In this document: in pieces, positions 44,286-52,876 of the stretch
Layout of the letters: each line of letters starts with the position of its first letter
Position numbering within the stretch: position 1 is the first letter of the stretch
Assembly: GCA_030263295.1 (NCBI GenBank)
Contig: SZOS01000012.1
Coordinates: 6,135-70,134, forward strand
Direction of reading: 5' to 3'
DNA length: 64,000 nucleotides
Origin: Dokdonella_A sp014338185
GTDB lineage: Bacteria > Pseudomonadota > Gammaproteobacteria > Xanthomonadales > Rhodanobacteraceae
The notes under the pieces: generated by a model
What the model saw: the letters and a program-made list of their open reading frames with translations, nothing else
What the model was told of the DNA's origin: nothing
The model's database searches: none
Made by a program: the position numbers and the translations under genes

Positions 44286-46379
44286 ATGAAGCGTCACGAC
44301 GGGCCAAAGGCGGACGAGCGATCGGCAAGGCCCACCGCGCCCTGCCCCGCGCCCATGCCCGTGACGGATCCGCAGCAGCCGGTCGCGCTGCTACGGCTGG
44401 ATGCGGCCATGGTCCAGCAGCTGTCCCGCCTGCAGACGCCGATCTGGGTTTTTGACATCGACCACTCGCGCGTGCACTGGGCCAATGACGCGGCGCTGGA
44501 GGTCTGGCGTTCCCCGCACCTCGACGAGCTTCTGGCGCGGGACATGGGCAGTGACATGTCCGAATCGGTGGCACGCCGCCTGCGCCAGTACCAGCTCGAC
44601 TTCGAGCGCCACGATGCGCGTTTCAGTGAACTGTGGACCCTGTACCCGAAGGGCGTGCCGCGCACGGTGCGCGTGATGTTCAGCGGCGTGCGCCTGGCCG
44701 ATGGGCGCATCGCGATGCTGTGCGAGGCGATCGGTGAGCAACACGCCGATCCGGAGACGCTGCGCAGTGCCGAGGCGCTGTTGCACACGCCGGTCATGAT
44801 CACGCTGTTCGACGAATCGGGGCGCGCGCTGTACCGCAATCCCGCCGCGCGCAGCAGCGTGGCCAATCCCCTCAACGGCCTGTGGCAGCATTTCGTCGAT
44901 CCGGCCGAGACCGACCAGATGCTCGCCGACCTGCGCCAGCAAGGTTCGGTGTTGCAGGTGTCACGCGTGAACACCGCCGATGGCATGCGTTGGCACCGCG
45001 TGTCGGCGCGGCGTTGCCAGGACGCGGTGACCGGCCAGCAGGCGTGGCTGTGCAGCGAAGTCGACATCAGCGACCTCAAGCAGGTCGAGGCGCGCGCGCA
45101 GTTCCTCGCGATGCACGACTCGCTCACCGGTCTGCCCAACCGCCACTTCGTCAATGACGCGTTCCAGCAGCGCCTCGACCAGTTGCTGCCGGTCGGACAA
45201 CCGGCGGTGCTCATGTTCATCGATCTCGACAACTTCAAGCAGATCAATGATTCGCTCGGCCACGCCACGGGCGACCAGTTGCTGCGCACGATGGCGGCGC
45301 GGCTGGAGCAGGCCATGCATGGCAACGACCTGGTCGCGCGCCTGGGTGGCGACGAGTTCCTGATCTTCACCACCGCCGACGGCGCCGACGCGGCCGTGCG
45401 CGAACTTGGCCAGCGACTGCTGGCAACGTTGTCGCAACCGGTCCGGCTCGGCCATCACGAACTGTCGGTCACCGCATCGATGGGCGTGGCCCGTTTCCCC
45501 AAGGACGGCAACGACCTGGGCACGCTCATGCGCCAGGCCGACCTGGCGATGTACGGGGCCAAGGATGCCGGGCGCAACCGGCTCGAGTTCTTTTCCGAAG
45601 CGATGCTGGCCAAGGCCCAGAGCCGCTTGGGCTTGGAAATCGAGCTGCGGCGCGCGCTGGCACGGCGCGAGTTCGTGTTGCATTACCAACCGCGCTGCCA
45701 CATCGGCAGCGGCCGCATCGTCGGCGCCGAGGCTCTGGTGCGCTGGGACCATCCGCAGCGCGGCCTGGTCCCGCCCGGGGAGTTCATTCCGCTGTGCGAG
45801 GAAACCGGCCTCATCGTCGCGCTCGGTGAACAGGTGCTGGAGCAGGCCACGATCCAGCTCGAGCGCTGGCAACGCACGGGCGTGCTGCATTCGATCGCAG
45901 TCAACCTGTCACCGCGCCAGTTCGGCAGCGTCTCGCTGCTGGCCAGCCTGCGCCGGATCATCGACGCCAGCGGCTGCGATGCGCGCGGGCTGGAGCTGGA
46001 AATCACCGAATCGGTGTTGCTGGGCAACGACGAGACCACGCAGGCGCTGTTGCACGGCCTGCGCGAACTGGGTTGCGGCGTCATCGTCGACGACTTCGGT
46101 ACCGGTTATTCCAACCTCGCCTGCCTGCAGCGCCTGCCGCTGAACAGCCTAAAGATCGACCGCTCGTTCATCAGCGCGACGCAGCCTTCCCGCCCGCTCG
46201 CGGAAGTCATCATCGCGCTCGGCCACACGCTCGGGCTGCGCGTGGTGGCAGAAGGCGTGGAGACGCAGGAGCAACTGGATTGGCTGCGCCACACCGACTG
46301 CGACGAGTTCCAGGGCTTCCTGTACTCGGCGGCGGTGCCCGCCGATGCGTTCGAGGCCTTGGTCACGGGCCCGCGCTGA
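44286..46379 (+). CDS. PAS-GGDEF-EAL protein (c-di-GMP turnover)
   Basis: The 697-residue cytoplasmic protein has two PAS-like regions (about 45-150 and 160-265), then a cyclase domain with an intact RLGGDEF (352-358) and an EAL domain (AEALVRW at 481-487). Both active sites look complete: LMFIDLDNFKQINDSLGHAT, LEITES, VDDFGTGYSN, KIDRSFI, AEGVETQEQ. The RxxD inhibitory site before GGDEF is replaced by HGND, so product inhibition through it is unlikely. Net activity cannot be predicted. It starts about 145 bases after typA, with its own TGTGATAAA extended -10 candidate near 44200. Confidence 0.9.
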   Translation: MKRHDGPKADERSARPTAPCPAPMPVTDPQQPVALLRLDAAMVQQLSRLQTPIWVFDIDHSRVHWANDAALEVWRSPHLDELLARDMGSDMSESVARRLRQYQLDFERHDARFSELWTLYPKGVPRTVRVMFSGVRLADGRIAMLCEAIGEQHADPETLRSAEALLHTPVMITLFDESGRALYRNPAARSSVANPLNGLWQHFVDPAETDQMLADLRQQGSVLQVSRVNTADGMRWHRVSARRCQDAVTGQQAWLCSEVDISDLKQVEARAQFLAMHDSLTGLPNRHFVNDAFQQRLDQLLPVGQPAVLMFIDLDNFKQINDSLGHATGDQLLRTMAARLEQAMHGNDLVARLGGDEFLIFTTADGADAAVRELGQRLLATLSQPVRLGHHELSVTASMGVARFPKDGNDLGTLMRQADLAMYGAKDAGRNRLEFFSEAMLAKAQSRLGLEIELRRALARREFVLHYQPRCHIGSGRIVGAEALVRWDHPQRGLVPPGEFIPLCEETGLIVALGEQVLEQATIQLERWQRTGVLHSIAVNLSPRQFGSVSLLASLRRIIDASGCDARGLELEITESVLLGNDETTQALLHGLRELGCGVIVDDFGTGYSNLACLQRLPLNSLKIDRSFISATQPSRPLAEVIIALGHTLGLRVVAEGVETQEQLDWLRHTDCDEFQGFLYSAAVPADAFEALVTGPR

Positions 46380-46415
46380 AGCGGGTCATCGACAGCGCGG
46401 ACTTTCGCGCGGCGT

Positions 46416-47843
46416 CTATGGGCCGGAAACGACTGCCCCATCCGCACCGGGGTGCCCCGCGGCGTGGCCGCGCTTGCGCACGATCAGCATCGCCAGTTCC
46501 AGCGACTGCTCGTAGTTGAGGCGTGGGTCGACCTGCGACTTGTAGGCCACGCCCAAGTCCTGCTCGGTCAGGCCGCGCGCACCGCCCAGACATTCGGTGA
46601 CGTTCTCGCCGGTGAGCTCCAGGTGCACACCGCCAAGATGGGTGCCCGCCGCGGCGTGCACGTCGAACGCGGTCTCCAGTTCGGCGCGGATGTTCTTGAA
46701 GCGTCGGGTCTTGTAGCCGTTGGCGACCGCCTCGGTGTTGCCGTGCATCGGATCGCACACCCACAGCGGCGCACGCCCCTCGGCCTTCACCGCAGCGAGC
46801 AAGCCCGGCAGCACCACATCGACCTTGGCGATGCCCATGCGATGGATGAGCGTGAGGCGGCCCGGCTCGCGCGCGGGATCGAGCACATCGCACAGGCGCA
46901 GCAACTGGTCCGCGGTGACCGACGGCCCGACCTTGATCGCGATCGGATTGCGGATGCCGCGGAAATACTCCACGTGGGCGCCGTCGAGCGCCGCGGTGCG
47001 CATGCCGATCCACGGAAAATGCGTCGACAGGTTGAACCAGCCCGGCTGGCGCGGCACCTGGCGCGTGAGCGCCTGCTCGTAATGCAGCAGCAAGGCCTCG
47101 TGCGAGGTGTAGAAATCGATGCGCTGGTAGCTGTCGATGCTCTTGCCGGCCAGGGTCTCCATGAAGCGCAGCGACTGGCCGATCGACTCGACCATCGCGC
47201 GATACTCGCTCTGCAACGGCGAGTGGGCGACCCAGGCCAGGTCCCAGTACTCGGGATGGTGCAGGTCGGCGAAGCCACCATCGATGAGGCCGCGCACGAA
47301 GTTCATCGTCATCGCCGAATGTGCATGGCCACGCACGAGCCGCTGCGGATCGGCGCGGCGCGCCGAGGCGGTGAAGGCACAATCGTTGACCAGGTCGCCG
47401 CGGTAGCACGGCAGGGTTTCATCCCCGCGCGTCTCGGTGTCGGCCGAGCGCGGCTTGGCGTATTGCCCCGCGAAGCGTCCCACGCGCACCACCGGCAGTT
47501 GCAGCCCGTGCACGAGCACGAGGCTCATCTGCAACATGACCTTGAGGCGGTTGGAGATGAGGGGCGAGGTGCAATCATCGAAGCTCTCGGCGCAGTCGCC
47601 ACCCTGCAACAGGAAGCGCCGCCCCTCGGCGGCCTCACCGAGCAGGCGCTTGAGCGCGAGGATTTCCCACGAGGTCACCAGCGGCGGCAGTTGGCCGAGC
47701 TTGTGCAGGGCCTGGGCGAGTTCCAGCGCATCGTCGTAGACCGGCTGCTGCAGGCTGGGTCGCGCCTGCCACGATGCGGGCGACCAGTCGGAGGCCGATG
47801 GATCGAGATGGGTGTGCACCGGAGTCTGCGCCAGCTGGTTCAT
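46416..47843 (-). CDS. Class II 3-deoxy-7-phosphoheptulonate (DAHP) synthase
   Basis: The 475-residue plant-type DAHP synthase begins MNQLAQTPVHTHLDPSASDW. Diagnostic segments are RFLLQGGDCAESFDDC, VGRFAGQYAKPRS, FFTSHEALLLHYE-like SHEALLLHYEQALTR, WIGMRTAALDGAHVEYFRGI, IHRMGIAKV and CDPMHGNTE. It condenses PEP with erythrose-4-phosphate, the first shikimate step. Class II enzymes replace AroFGH in many Xanthomonadales. The start at 47843 gives the family length, and upstream open frame is a shadow of dsbB. Confidence 0.94.
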   Translation of the reverse strand: MNQLAQTPVHTHLDPSASDWSPASWQARPSLQQPVYDDALELAQALHKLGQLPPLVTSWEILALKRLLGEAAEGRRFLLQGGDCAESFDDCTSPLISNRLKVMLQMSLVLVHGLQLPVVRVGRFAGQYAKPRSADTETRGDETLPCYRGDLVNDCAFTASARRADPQRLVRGHAHSAMTMNFVRGLIDGGFADLHHPEYWDLAWVAHSPLQSEYRAMVESIGQSLRFMETLAGKSIDSYQRIDFYTSHEALLLHYEQALTRQVPRQPGWFNLSTHFPWIGMRTAALDGAHVEYFRGIRNPIAIKVGPSVTADQLLRLCDVLDPAREPGRLTLIHRMGIAKVDVVLPGLLAAVKAEGRAPLWVCDPMHGNTEAVANGYKTRRFKNIRAELETAFDVHAAAGTHLGGVHLELTGENVTECLGGARGLTEQDLGVAYKSQVDPRLNYEQSLELAMLIVRKRGHAAGHPGADGAVVSGP

Positions 47844-47893
47844 GATTGCTGCACTGCGGAAAAGTTCATGATGCCACAGCCGCCCGCATGCGC

Positions 47894-48424
47894 CTACTGG
47901 CCGAAGATCCTCGTGCTGCGCCTGCGGAATCCAGCCCACAGCGCGCCGCCGCCCAGAATCAGGTACCAGATCAGCGTCCAGCCCGGCATGGTGATGCCCA
48001 GCAGGCGCCAGTGCGAGTCCGAACAATCGCCCGAGGCCATGAACGCCTTGCGGATCGCCTGCGACAACGGGAAGCGGTTGTCGAACAGAGTGTAGAAATC
48101 CATGCCGCAGGATGCGAACGGATCGGGCGGAGAGAACTGCATATGCAAATGATCGACCGCGATAACCGCGCCGATCAGCGCAAACACGACCACGAGCAGC
48201 GCGTAGACGCGGCGCCCGAAAGCGCCGGGTCCGTGCAGCGCGCCGAGCAGGAAGAACAGTCCCATGCCGACGAAGGCGCCACGCTGGAACATGCACTTGG
48301 GACACGGCGTGATGCCTTGGTGCAACTCCACCCAGAAATAGGCGTACGCGACCAGCGCCAGACTCACCACGGCGCCGAGCAGGTACTGCGCGCGGAAGGG
48401 CCAACGCAACGGGTTGAGCTTCAT
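47894..48424 (-). CDS. dsbB: Disulfide bond formation protein DsbB
   Basis: The 176-residue inner membrane protein has four transmembrane helices and the two periplasmic cysteine pairs in the E. coli arrangement: Cys41/Cys44 in CPKCMFQRG, and Cys106/Cys134 in FASCGMDFY and SGDCSDSHW. It reoxidises DsbA and passes electrons to quinone. The start at 48424 is supported by homology. A TTTTCC-N17-TAGACT promoter lies 29 bases upstream. It is followed by the DAHP synthase gene after 50 bases. Confidence 0.94.
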   Translation of the reverse strand: MKLNPLRWPFRAQYLLGAVVSLALVAYAYFWVELHQGITPCPKCMFQRGAFVGMGLFFLLGALHGPGAFGRRVYALLVVVFALIGAVIAVDHLHMQFSPPDPFASCGMDFYTLFDNRFPLSQAIRKAFMASGDCSDSHWRLLGITMPGWTLIWYLILGGGALWAGFRRRSTRIFGQ

Positions 48425-48452
48425 GTCGACTCCACGGACCGGCAGACGGTCA

Positions 48453-48481
48453 AGTCTAGGTGGCAAGTCGCTACAGGAAAA
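48453..48481 (-). promoter_or_regulatory. Putative dsbB promoter
   Basis: -35-like TTTTCC (48476-48481), a 17-base spacer and -10 TAGACT (48453-48458) are read on the minus strand. The same geometry occurs at the S10 and alpha operon promoters. Confidence 0.5.
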
Positions 48482-49688
48482 GCCGCTGCGCCAGTACGCC
48501 GCGCAGGATCCACGTCGCCAGCAGCAGCCACAGCGCCAGCGTGGCCCATTCCAGCCGTCGCGGCGCATGCTCGCGCAAGGCCAGCCACAGCACCAGCGGC
48601 ACCATCACGTAGCGCAGCTCGACCAGCCACGAAGCGGCGAGGAATGCCGCGGCGAACGGCAGCAACCAGTGCCCGAGGCGTGGTCGCAGCCGGATCGTGG
48701 CCAGGGCCACGGCCGCCAGCGCGGCCAGCAGCGCGGCCGCGGCCCGCATCCACGGCATGCCGTTGATCGCCTGGGACAGGCGATTGTGCAGGTAGTAGCC
48801 GGGCAGCGCGCTGTTGTAGGGATTGTCGGCGCCGAAGCCGAACCAGAACGCCACGAACACGAACAGCGGCCAGGCCAGCAGCAGCGGGCGCGCCCGCGCC
48901 AGCGGCCACGCCGCCGCCAGCTGCTGCGCCACTTGCAGCGGCAACAGCAGCGCCACCACCACGAGCGCCAGCAACACATTGCCGGTGTGCAGGCTCAGGT
49001 CCGGATGCAGCGCCGACTGGCTCGGCGACAGCGAAATCGAGCCGTTGCCGATCCAGAACGCGACGAAGGCGAGCACCGGCAGCAGGTAGGGCGCCACCTC
49101 CGCCAGGCTCGTACGCCAGTCGCGCAAGGCGCTGCGCAGGTCCTGGTCGCGCAGCGCGAGCAGCGCCAGCAGGCCGCTCCACAGCACCCAATGCTGGCGC
49201 ACCATGACCATGCCCAGCAGCAAAGCGGCAGCCAGCCAATGCCGGCGCGCCACGCTCGCCCAGGTCGCCCACAGCAGCAGCGCCAACGCGAGCACGTCGG
49301 TGTAGGCAATGAACAGCAGTGGCGCGAGGATCGGCAGCGCCAGCAGTTGGGCGGTCGCCAGCGCCTGCGTGCCCGGCCACAGGCGTGCACGCAAGGCATG
49401 GAAGCCGGCCGCCGCGCACAAGCCGAAGGCGGCGCTCGCCAAGCGCGCATCCTGCAGCGACACGGCGCCGCAGGCATCGAGGATCGCCGCCACCACCAGG
49501 TGGTAACCCGGGAGCGTGGTGAGTTCGGGCAGCACGCGCCACTGGCCTTGCACGAACAGCCAGATCTGCGAGTAGTGGGTGACCTCGTCGGTCAGCGGAG
49601 CGAGCCACCGCACCGCAAGGATCGCGGCGAGGTACAGCAGTCCGGCGGCGACGCCGAGCAGCCAGTTCTCGCGCGGCGTGCGCCGCAC
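48471..49688 (-). CDS. Polytopic membrane protein, GT-C glycosyltransferase-like (ALG10/DIE2-like)
   Basis: The 405-residue protein has about ten hydrophobic segments. An early APLTDEVTHYSQIWLFVQGQ is followed by LPELTTLPGYHLV, reminiscent of the acidic first-loop motif and TTPPG segment of ALG10-type GT-C transferases. Donor and acceptor are unknown. An open frame extends upstream to 49754, but that would translate the rplQ terminator; the GTG at 49686-49688 has a TGGAG site right after the terminator and is chosen. It is thus outside the ribosomal operon unless readthrough occurs. Confidence 0.72.
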   Translation of the reverse strand: MRRTPRENWLLGVAAGLLYLAAILAVRWLAPLTDEVTHYSQIWLFVQGQWRVLPELTTLPGYHLVVAAILDACGAVSLQDARLASAAFGLCAAAGFHALRARLWPGTQALATAQLLALPILAPLLFIAYTDVLALALLLWATWASVARRHWLAAALLLGMVMVRQHWVLWSGLLALLALRDQDLRSALRDWRTSLAEVAPYLLPVLAFVAFWIGNGSISLSPSQSALHPDLSLHTGNVLLALVVVALLLPLQVAQQLAAAWPLARARPLLLAWPLFVFVAFWFGFGADNPYNSALPGYYLHNRLSQAINGMPWMRAAAALLAALAAVALATIRLRPRLGHWLLPFAAAFLAASWLVELRYVMVPLVLWLALREHAPRRLEWATLALWLLLATWILRGVLAQRLFL

Positions 49689-49702
49689 GTTCTCCAGAAA
49701 CG

Positions 49703-49729
49703 AAAAACCCCGGACACGCCGGGGCTTTT
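49703..49729 (-). terminator. Rho-independent terminator of the alpha operon (after rplQ)
   Basis: A 6-bp CCCCGG/CCGGGG stem with a five-base loop is followed on the minus strand by TTTTTCG. A-rich bases on the other flank (AAAAG before the stem) complete the structure. It lies 22 bases after the rplQ stop. Confidence 0.88.
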
Positions 49730-49750
49730 CAGCGATTGGCAGGCGCAGGT

Positions 49751-50137
49751 TCAATCCGCCGCCGGCGCCGCGTCGTTGCGCGGACGGTCGACCAGTTCGA
49801 CGTAGGCCATCGGCGCGTTGTCACCGGCGCGCACACCGCACTTGAGGATGCGCAGGTAACCGCCCTTGCGTTCGCGATAGCGCGGCCCGAGTTCGACGAA
49901 CAGCTTGCCCACCGCCTGCTTGTCGCGCAGGCGTGCGAAGGCGAGGCGGCGATTGGCCACGCCGTCGACCTTGGCCAGCGTGATCAACGGCTCGGCCACG
50001 CGACGCAGTTCCTTGGCCTTGGGCAGCGTGGTGCGGATCAGCTCATGCTTGAACAGCGACGACGCCATGTTCTTGAACATCGCCTCGCGATGGCTGCTGG
50101 TGCGGCTGAACTTGCGACCCGATTTCTGGTGACGCAT
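49751..50137 (-). CDS. rplQ: 50S ribosomal protein L17
   Basis: The 128-residue protein begins MRHQKSGRKFSRTSSHREAM and contains KNMASSLFKHELIRTTLPKA, KELRRVAEPLITLAK and GGYLRILKCGVRAGDNAPMA. L17 surrounds the peptide exit tunnel. It is the last gene of the alpha operon, as in E. coli, and is followed by the terminator at 49703-49729. The gap to rpoA is 128 bases. Confidence 0.97.
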   Translation of the reverse strand: MRHQKSGRKFSRTSSHREAMFKNMASSLFKHELIRTTLPKAKELRRVAEPLITLAKVDGVANRRLAFARLRDKQAVGKLFVELGPRYRERKGGYLRILKCGVRAGDNAPMAYVELVDRPRNDAAPAAD

Positions 50138-50265
50138 GGTGGAATCCTCGATCTTGATTGTTATGAGGTGGCGGCACCCAGGTCCGACACCCCGCGGTTA
50201 CCCGCTTCTTGTTGGCCGCTGGCGGTGCGGGCCTTGCCCGCCACCAGCGGCGCTGTGACGCCTGC

Positions 50266-51264
50266 TCAGCCCAGCTGCATGCCGTGGCTGATGCCCGGCG
50301 GCGGCCAGTTGTCGAGCTTCATGCCAAGCTGCAGGCCGCGCTGGTACAGCACGTCCTTGATCTCGGTGAGCGACTTCTTGCCCAGGTTCGGCGTCTTGAG
50401 CAGTTCGACCTCGGTCTTCTGCACGAGATCGCCGATGTAGTAGATGCTCTCGGCCTTGAGGCAGTTGGCCGAACGCACGGTGAGTTCCAGATCATCGATC
50501 GGGCGCAGCAGCACCGGGTCGACGCCGCCCTTGTCGGCCTTGGTGTCCACGCTCTCGCGGCGGGCGAACTCGCCGAACACGCTGATCTGGTCCTGGAGGA
50601 TTTCGGCGGCCTTGTGCACCGCATCCTCGGGCTCGATCGCGCCATTGGTCTCGATGTCGAGCACGAGCTTGTCGAGGTTGGTGCGCTGCTCCAGACGCGC
50701 GTTCTCGACGTTGTAGGCCACGCGCCGCACCGGCGAGAACGAGGCATCCAACTGCAGGCGACCGATCGGGCTCGCCTCCTCGTCCGGATGGCGCCGCGCC
50801 GTGGCCGGCTGGTAGCCGACGCCACGCACGACCTTGAGGCGCATGTTGAGCGCGATGTCCTTGGTGAGGTGGCAGATCACGTGGTCGGGATTGACGATCT
50901 CGACCGAGTGGTCGACCGTGATGTCGGCCGCGGTGACCACGCCCTTGCCCTTCTTGCTGAGCGTGAGCATGGTTTCGTCGACCCCGTGCATGCGGATCGC
51001 GACGTCCTTGAGGTTGAGCAGCACCTCGATGACGTCTTCCTGCAGGCCCTCGAGCGTGGTGTACTCGTGCAGCACGCCATCGATCTCGACCTCGGTGATC
51101 GCACAACCCGGGATGGACGACAGCAGCACGCGACGCAGCGCGTTGCCGAGCGTGTGGCCGAAACCGCGCTCAAGCGGCTCGGCAAACACCTTGGCGACGC
51201 CGTTGCCGGCGCGTTCGACTCGAATGCCGCGCGGACGCAGCACGTTGGTGGACGTTCCCGCCAT
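50266..51264 (-). CDS. rpoA: RNA polymerase alpha subunit
   Basis: The 332-residue protein has the N-terminal dimer and assembly domain (RGFGHTLGNALRRVLLSSIP, EVEIDGVLHEYTTLEGLQED) and the C-terminal DNA- and activator-binding domain (LELTVRSANCLKAESIYYIG, LLKTPNLGKKSLTEIKDVL). Length and order are standard. It lies between rpsD and rplQ on a single transcript. No unusual residues were noted in the alphaCTD DNA-contact helix. Confidence 0.98.
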   Translation of the reverse strand: MAGTSTNVLRPRGIRVERAGNGVAKVFAEPLERGFGHTLGNALRRVLLSSIPGCAITEVEIDGVLHEYTTLEGLQEDVIEVLLNLKDVAIRMHGVDETMLTLSKKGKGVVTAADITVDHSVEIVNPDHVICHLTKDIALNMRLKVVRGVGYQPATARRHPDEEASPIGRLQLDASFSPVRRVAYNVENARLEQRTNLDKLVLDIETNGAIEPEDAVHKAAEILQDQISVFGEFARRESVDTKADKGGVDPVLLRPIDDLELTVRSANCLKAESIYYIGDLVQKTEVELLKTPNLGKKSLTEIKDVLYQRGLQLGMKLDNWPPPGISHGMQLG

Positions 51265-51340
51265 TGCAGACTCCAGGAATCCTCACGGACTCCGCACAGT
51301 GAATTGGTATTGCCGGAGCAGCCCCGTCGCAGGGCCGTTC

Positions 51341-51973
51341 CTACTTCGAGTAAAGCTCGATGATGAGGCTTTCGTTGATGTCGGACGGCAGGTCCGAGCG
51401 TTCCGGCAGGGCCTTGAACAAGCCGCTCGCCTTCTTCGCGTCGACTTCGACCCACGCCGGTGCCAGGTCCATCTCCTGCGACACGGTCAGGGCCTCCTGC
51501 ACGCGCAGTTGGCTCTTGGCGCGCTCGGACAGCGCGATCTCGTCACCCGGACGCACCTGGTAGGACGGCAGGTTGACCTTCTTGCCATTGACGCGCACGC
51601 CGGCATGCGCCACCAGCTGGCGGGCCGCAGCGCGGGTTACCGCAAAGCCCATGCGGTAGACCACGTTGTCGAGCCGGCCTTCGAGCAGACGCAGCAGGTT
51701 CTCGCCGGCATTGCCCTTCTGGCTCGACGCCTTCTGGTAGTACGAGCGGAACTGGCGCTCGAGCAGGCCATAGATGCGCTTGACCTTCTGCTTCTCGCGC
51801 AACTGCACGCCGTAATCGGACAGGCGCCCGCGCTTGGCGCCGGCAGCGCCATGCTGCCCGGGCTTCTGCTCGAGCTTGCACTTGGAATCGAGCGCACGCG
51901 CCGGGCTCTTGAGGCTGAGGTCGGCGCCTTCACGACGCGCCAGCTTGCATGTGGGACCGAGATAACGAGCCAT
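51341..51973 (-). CDS. rpsD: 30S ribosomal protein S4
   Basis: The 210-residue protein begins MARYLGPTCKLARREGADLS and contains KVKRIYGLLERQFRSYYQKA, LRLLEGRLDNVVYRMGFAVT and the S4 RNA-binding domain (QLVAHAGVRVNGKKVNLPSY). S4 nucleates 30S assembly. In E. coli it is the translational repressor of the alpha operon; whether that holds here is unknown. It follows rpsK by three bases. Confidence 0.97.
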   Translation of the reverse strand: MARYLGPTCKLARREGADLSLKSPARALDSKCKLEQKPGQHGAAGAKRGRLSDYGVQLREKQKVKRIYGLLERQFRSYYQKASSQKGNAGENLLRLLEGRLDNVVYRMGFAVTRAAARQLVAHAGVRVNGKKVNLPSYQVRPGDEIALSERAKSQLRVQEALTVSQEMDLAPAWVEVDAKKASGLFKALPERSDLPSDINESLIIELYSK

Positions 51974-51976
51974 GTG

Positions 51977-52369
51977 TCAAACCCTGCGCTTCTTGGGCGG
52001 ACGGCAGCCGTTGTGCGGAATCGGCGTGACGTCGATGATGTTGGTAACCTTGAAACCGGCGTTGTTGAGCGAACGCACGGCCGATTCGCGACCCGGACCC
52101 GGACCCTTGATGCGCACCTCCACGGTCTTCACGCCGTAGTCGGCGGCGACCCGCGCAGCCTTGTCGGCCGCGACCTGCGCGGCGAACGGGGTGGACTTGC
52201 GCGAGCCACGGAAACCCGCACCACCCGCAGTGGCCCATGACAACGCATTGCCCTGCCGGTCGGTGATCGTGACGATCGTGTTGTTGAACGAAGCCTGCAC
52301 GTGGGCAACCGCATCGGTCACCACGCGCTTGATCTTCTTCTTGGGTTTGGCTGCTGCGGGTTTGTTCAT
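51977..52369 (-). CDS. rpsK: 30S ribosomal protein S11
   Basis: The 130-residue protein begins MNKPAAAKPKKKIKRVVTDA, with an Ala/Lys-rich head. The conserved core is VQASFNNTIVTITDRQGNAL, GFRGSRKSTPFAAQVAADKA, KGPGPGRESAVRSLNNAGF and the C-terminal DVTPIPHNGCRPPKKRRV. S11 lies in the 30S platform. The gene order rpsM-rpsK-rpsD is standard. Confidence 0.97.
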   Translation of the reverse strand: MNKPAAAKPKKKIKRVVTDAVAHVQASFNNTIVTITDRQGNALSWATAGGAGFRGSRKSTPFAAQVAADKAARVAADYGVKTVEVRIKGPGPGRESAVRSLNNAGFKVTNIIDVTPIPHNGCRPPKKRRV

Positions 52370-52405
52370 TGGCCCGAATGTCCTGAAATGTCGTGTGCTT
52401 GTTGC

Positions 52406-52762
52406 TTACTTCTTGATCGCGCGGCGCGGACCCTTGCGGGTACGGGCGTTGGTGCGCGTGCGCTGACCGCGCAGCGGCAGGCCGCGGCGATGGCGCAGAC
52501 CGCGGTAGGTACCCAGGTCGATGAGGCGCTTGATCGAGATGCCCACTTCGCGGCGCAGATCGCCTTCGACCGTGAACTTGGCGATTTCCTGGCGCAACCT
52601 GTCGACCTCGGCCTCACTCAAGTCCTTGATTTTCGTGGTCGGATTCACGCCGGCGCCGACGCACACCGTCTTCGCCCGTGACCGCCCGACGCCGAAAATG
52701 CTCTGCAGGCCGATCACGACGTGCTTCTGGACCGGAAGGTTGACACCCGCAATGCGTGCCAT
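52406..52762 (-). CDS. rpsM: 30S ribosomal protein S13
   Basis: The 118-residue protein begins MARIAGVNLPVQKHVVIGLQ and contains IFGVGRSRAKTVCVGAGV, RREVGISIKRLIDLGTYRGL and HRRGLPLRGQRTRTNARTRK. S13 contacts the 50S head bridge and tRNA. It is the first gene of the alpha operon; rpmJ, which precedes it in E. coli, is absent from the 114-base gap to secY. Confidence 0.97.
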   Translation of the reverse strand: MARIAGVNLPVQKHVVIGLQSIFGVGRSRAKTVCVGAGVNPTTKIKDLSEAEVDRLRQEIAKFTVEGDLRREVGISIKRLIDLGTYRGLRHRRGLPLRGQRTRTNARTRKGPRRAIKK

Positions 52763-52809
52763 GCTGGATACTCTCCAAACTCTGTTACTGGATGCGCAGG
52801 GAACTTGAC

Positions 52810-52838
52810 ATTGTAGCTGGATAAGGCACTCGCGAAAA
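52810..52838 (-). promoter_or_regulatory. Putative alpha-operon promoter
   Basis: TTTTCG (52833-52838), a 17-base spacer and TACAAT (52810-52815) on the minus strand lie between secY and rpsM. It would start a transcript with a leader of about 40 bases before rpsM. CAGGGACTTTTC at the -35 resembles the S10 promoter. Confidence 0.5.
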
Positions 52839-52876
52839 GTCCCTGGGTCCAGGCCACGTGATCAGATCATCGCCAC

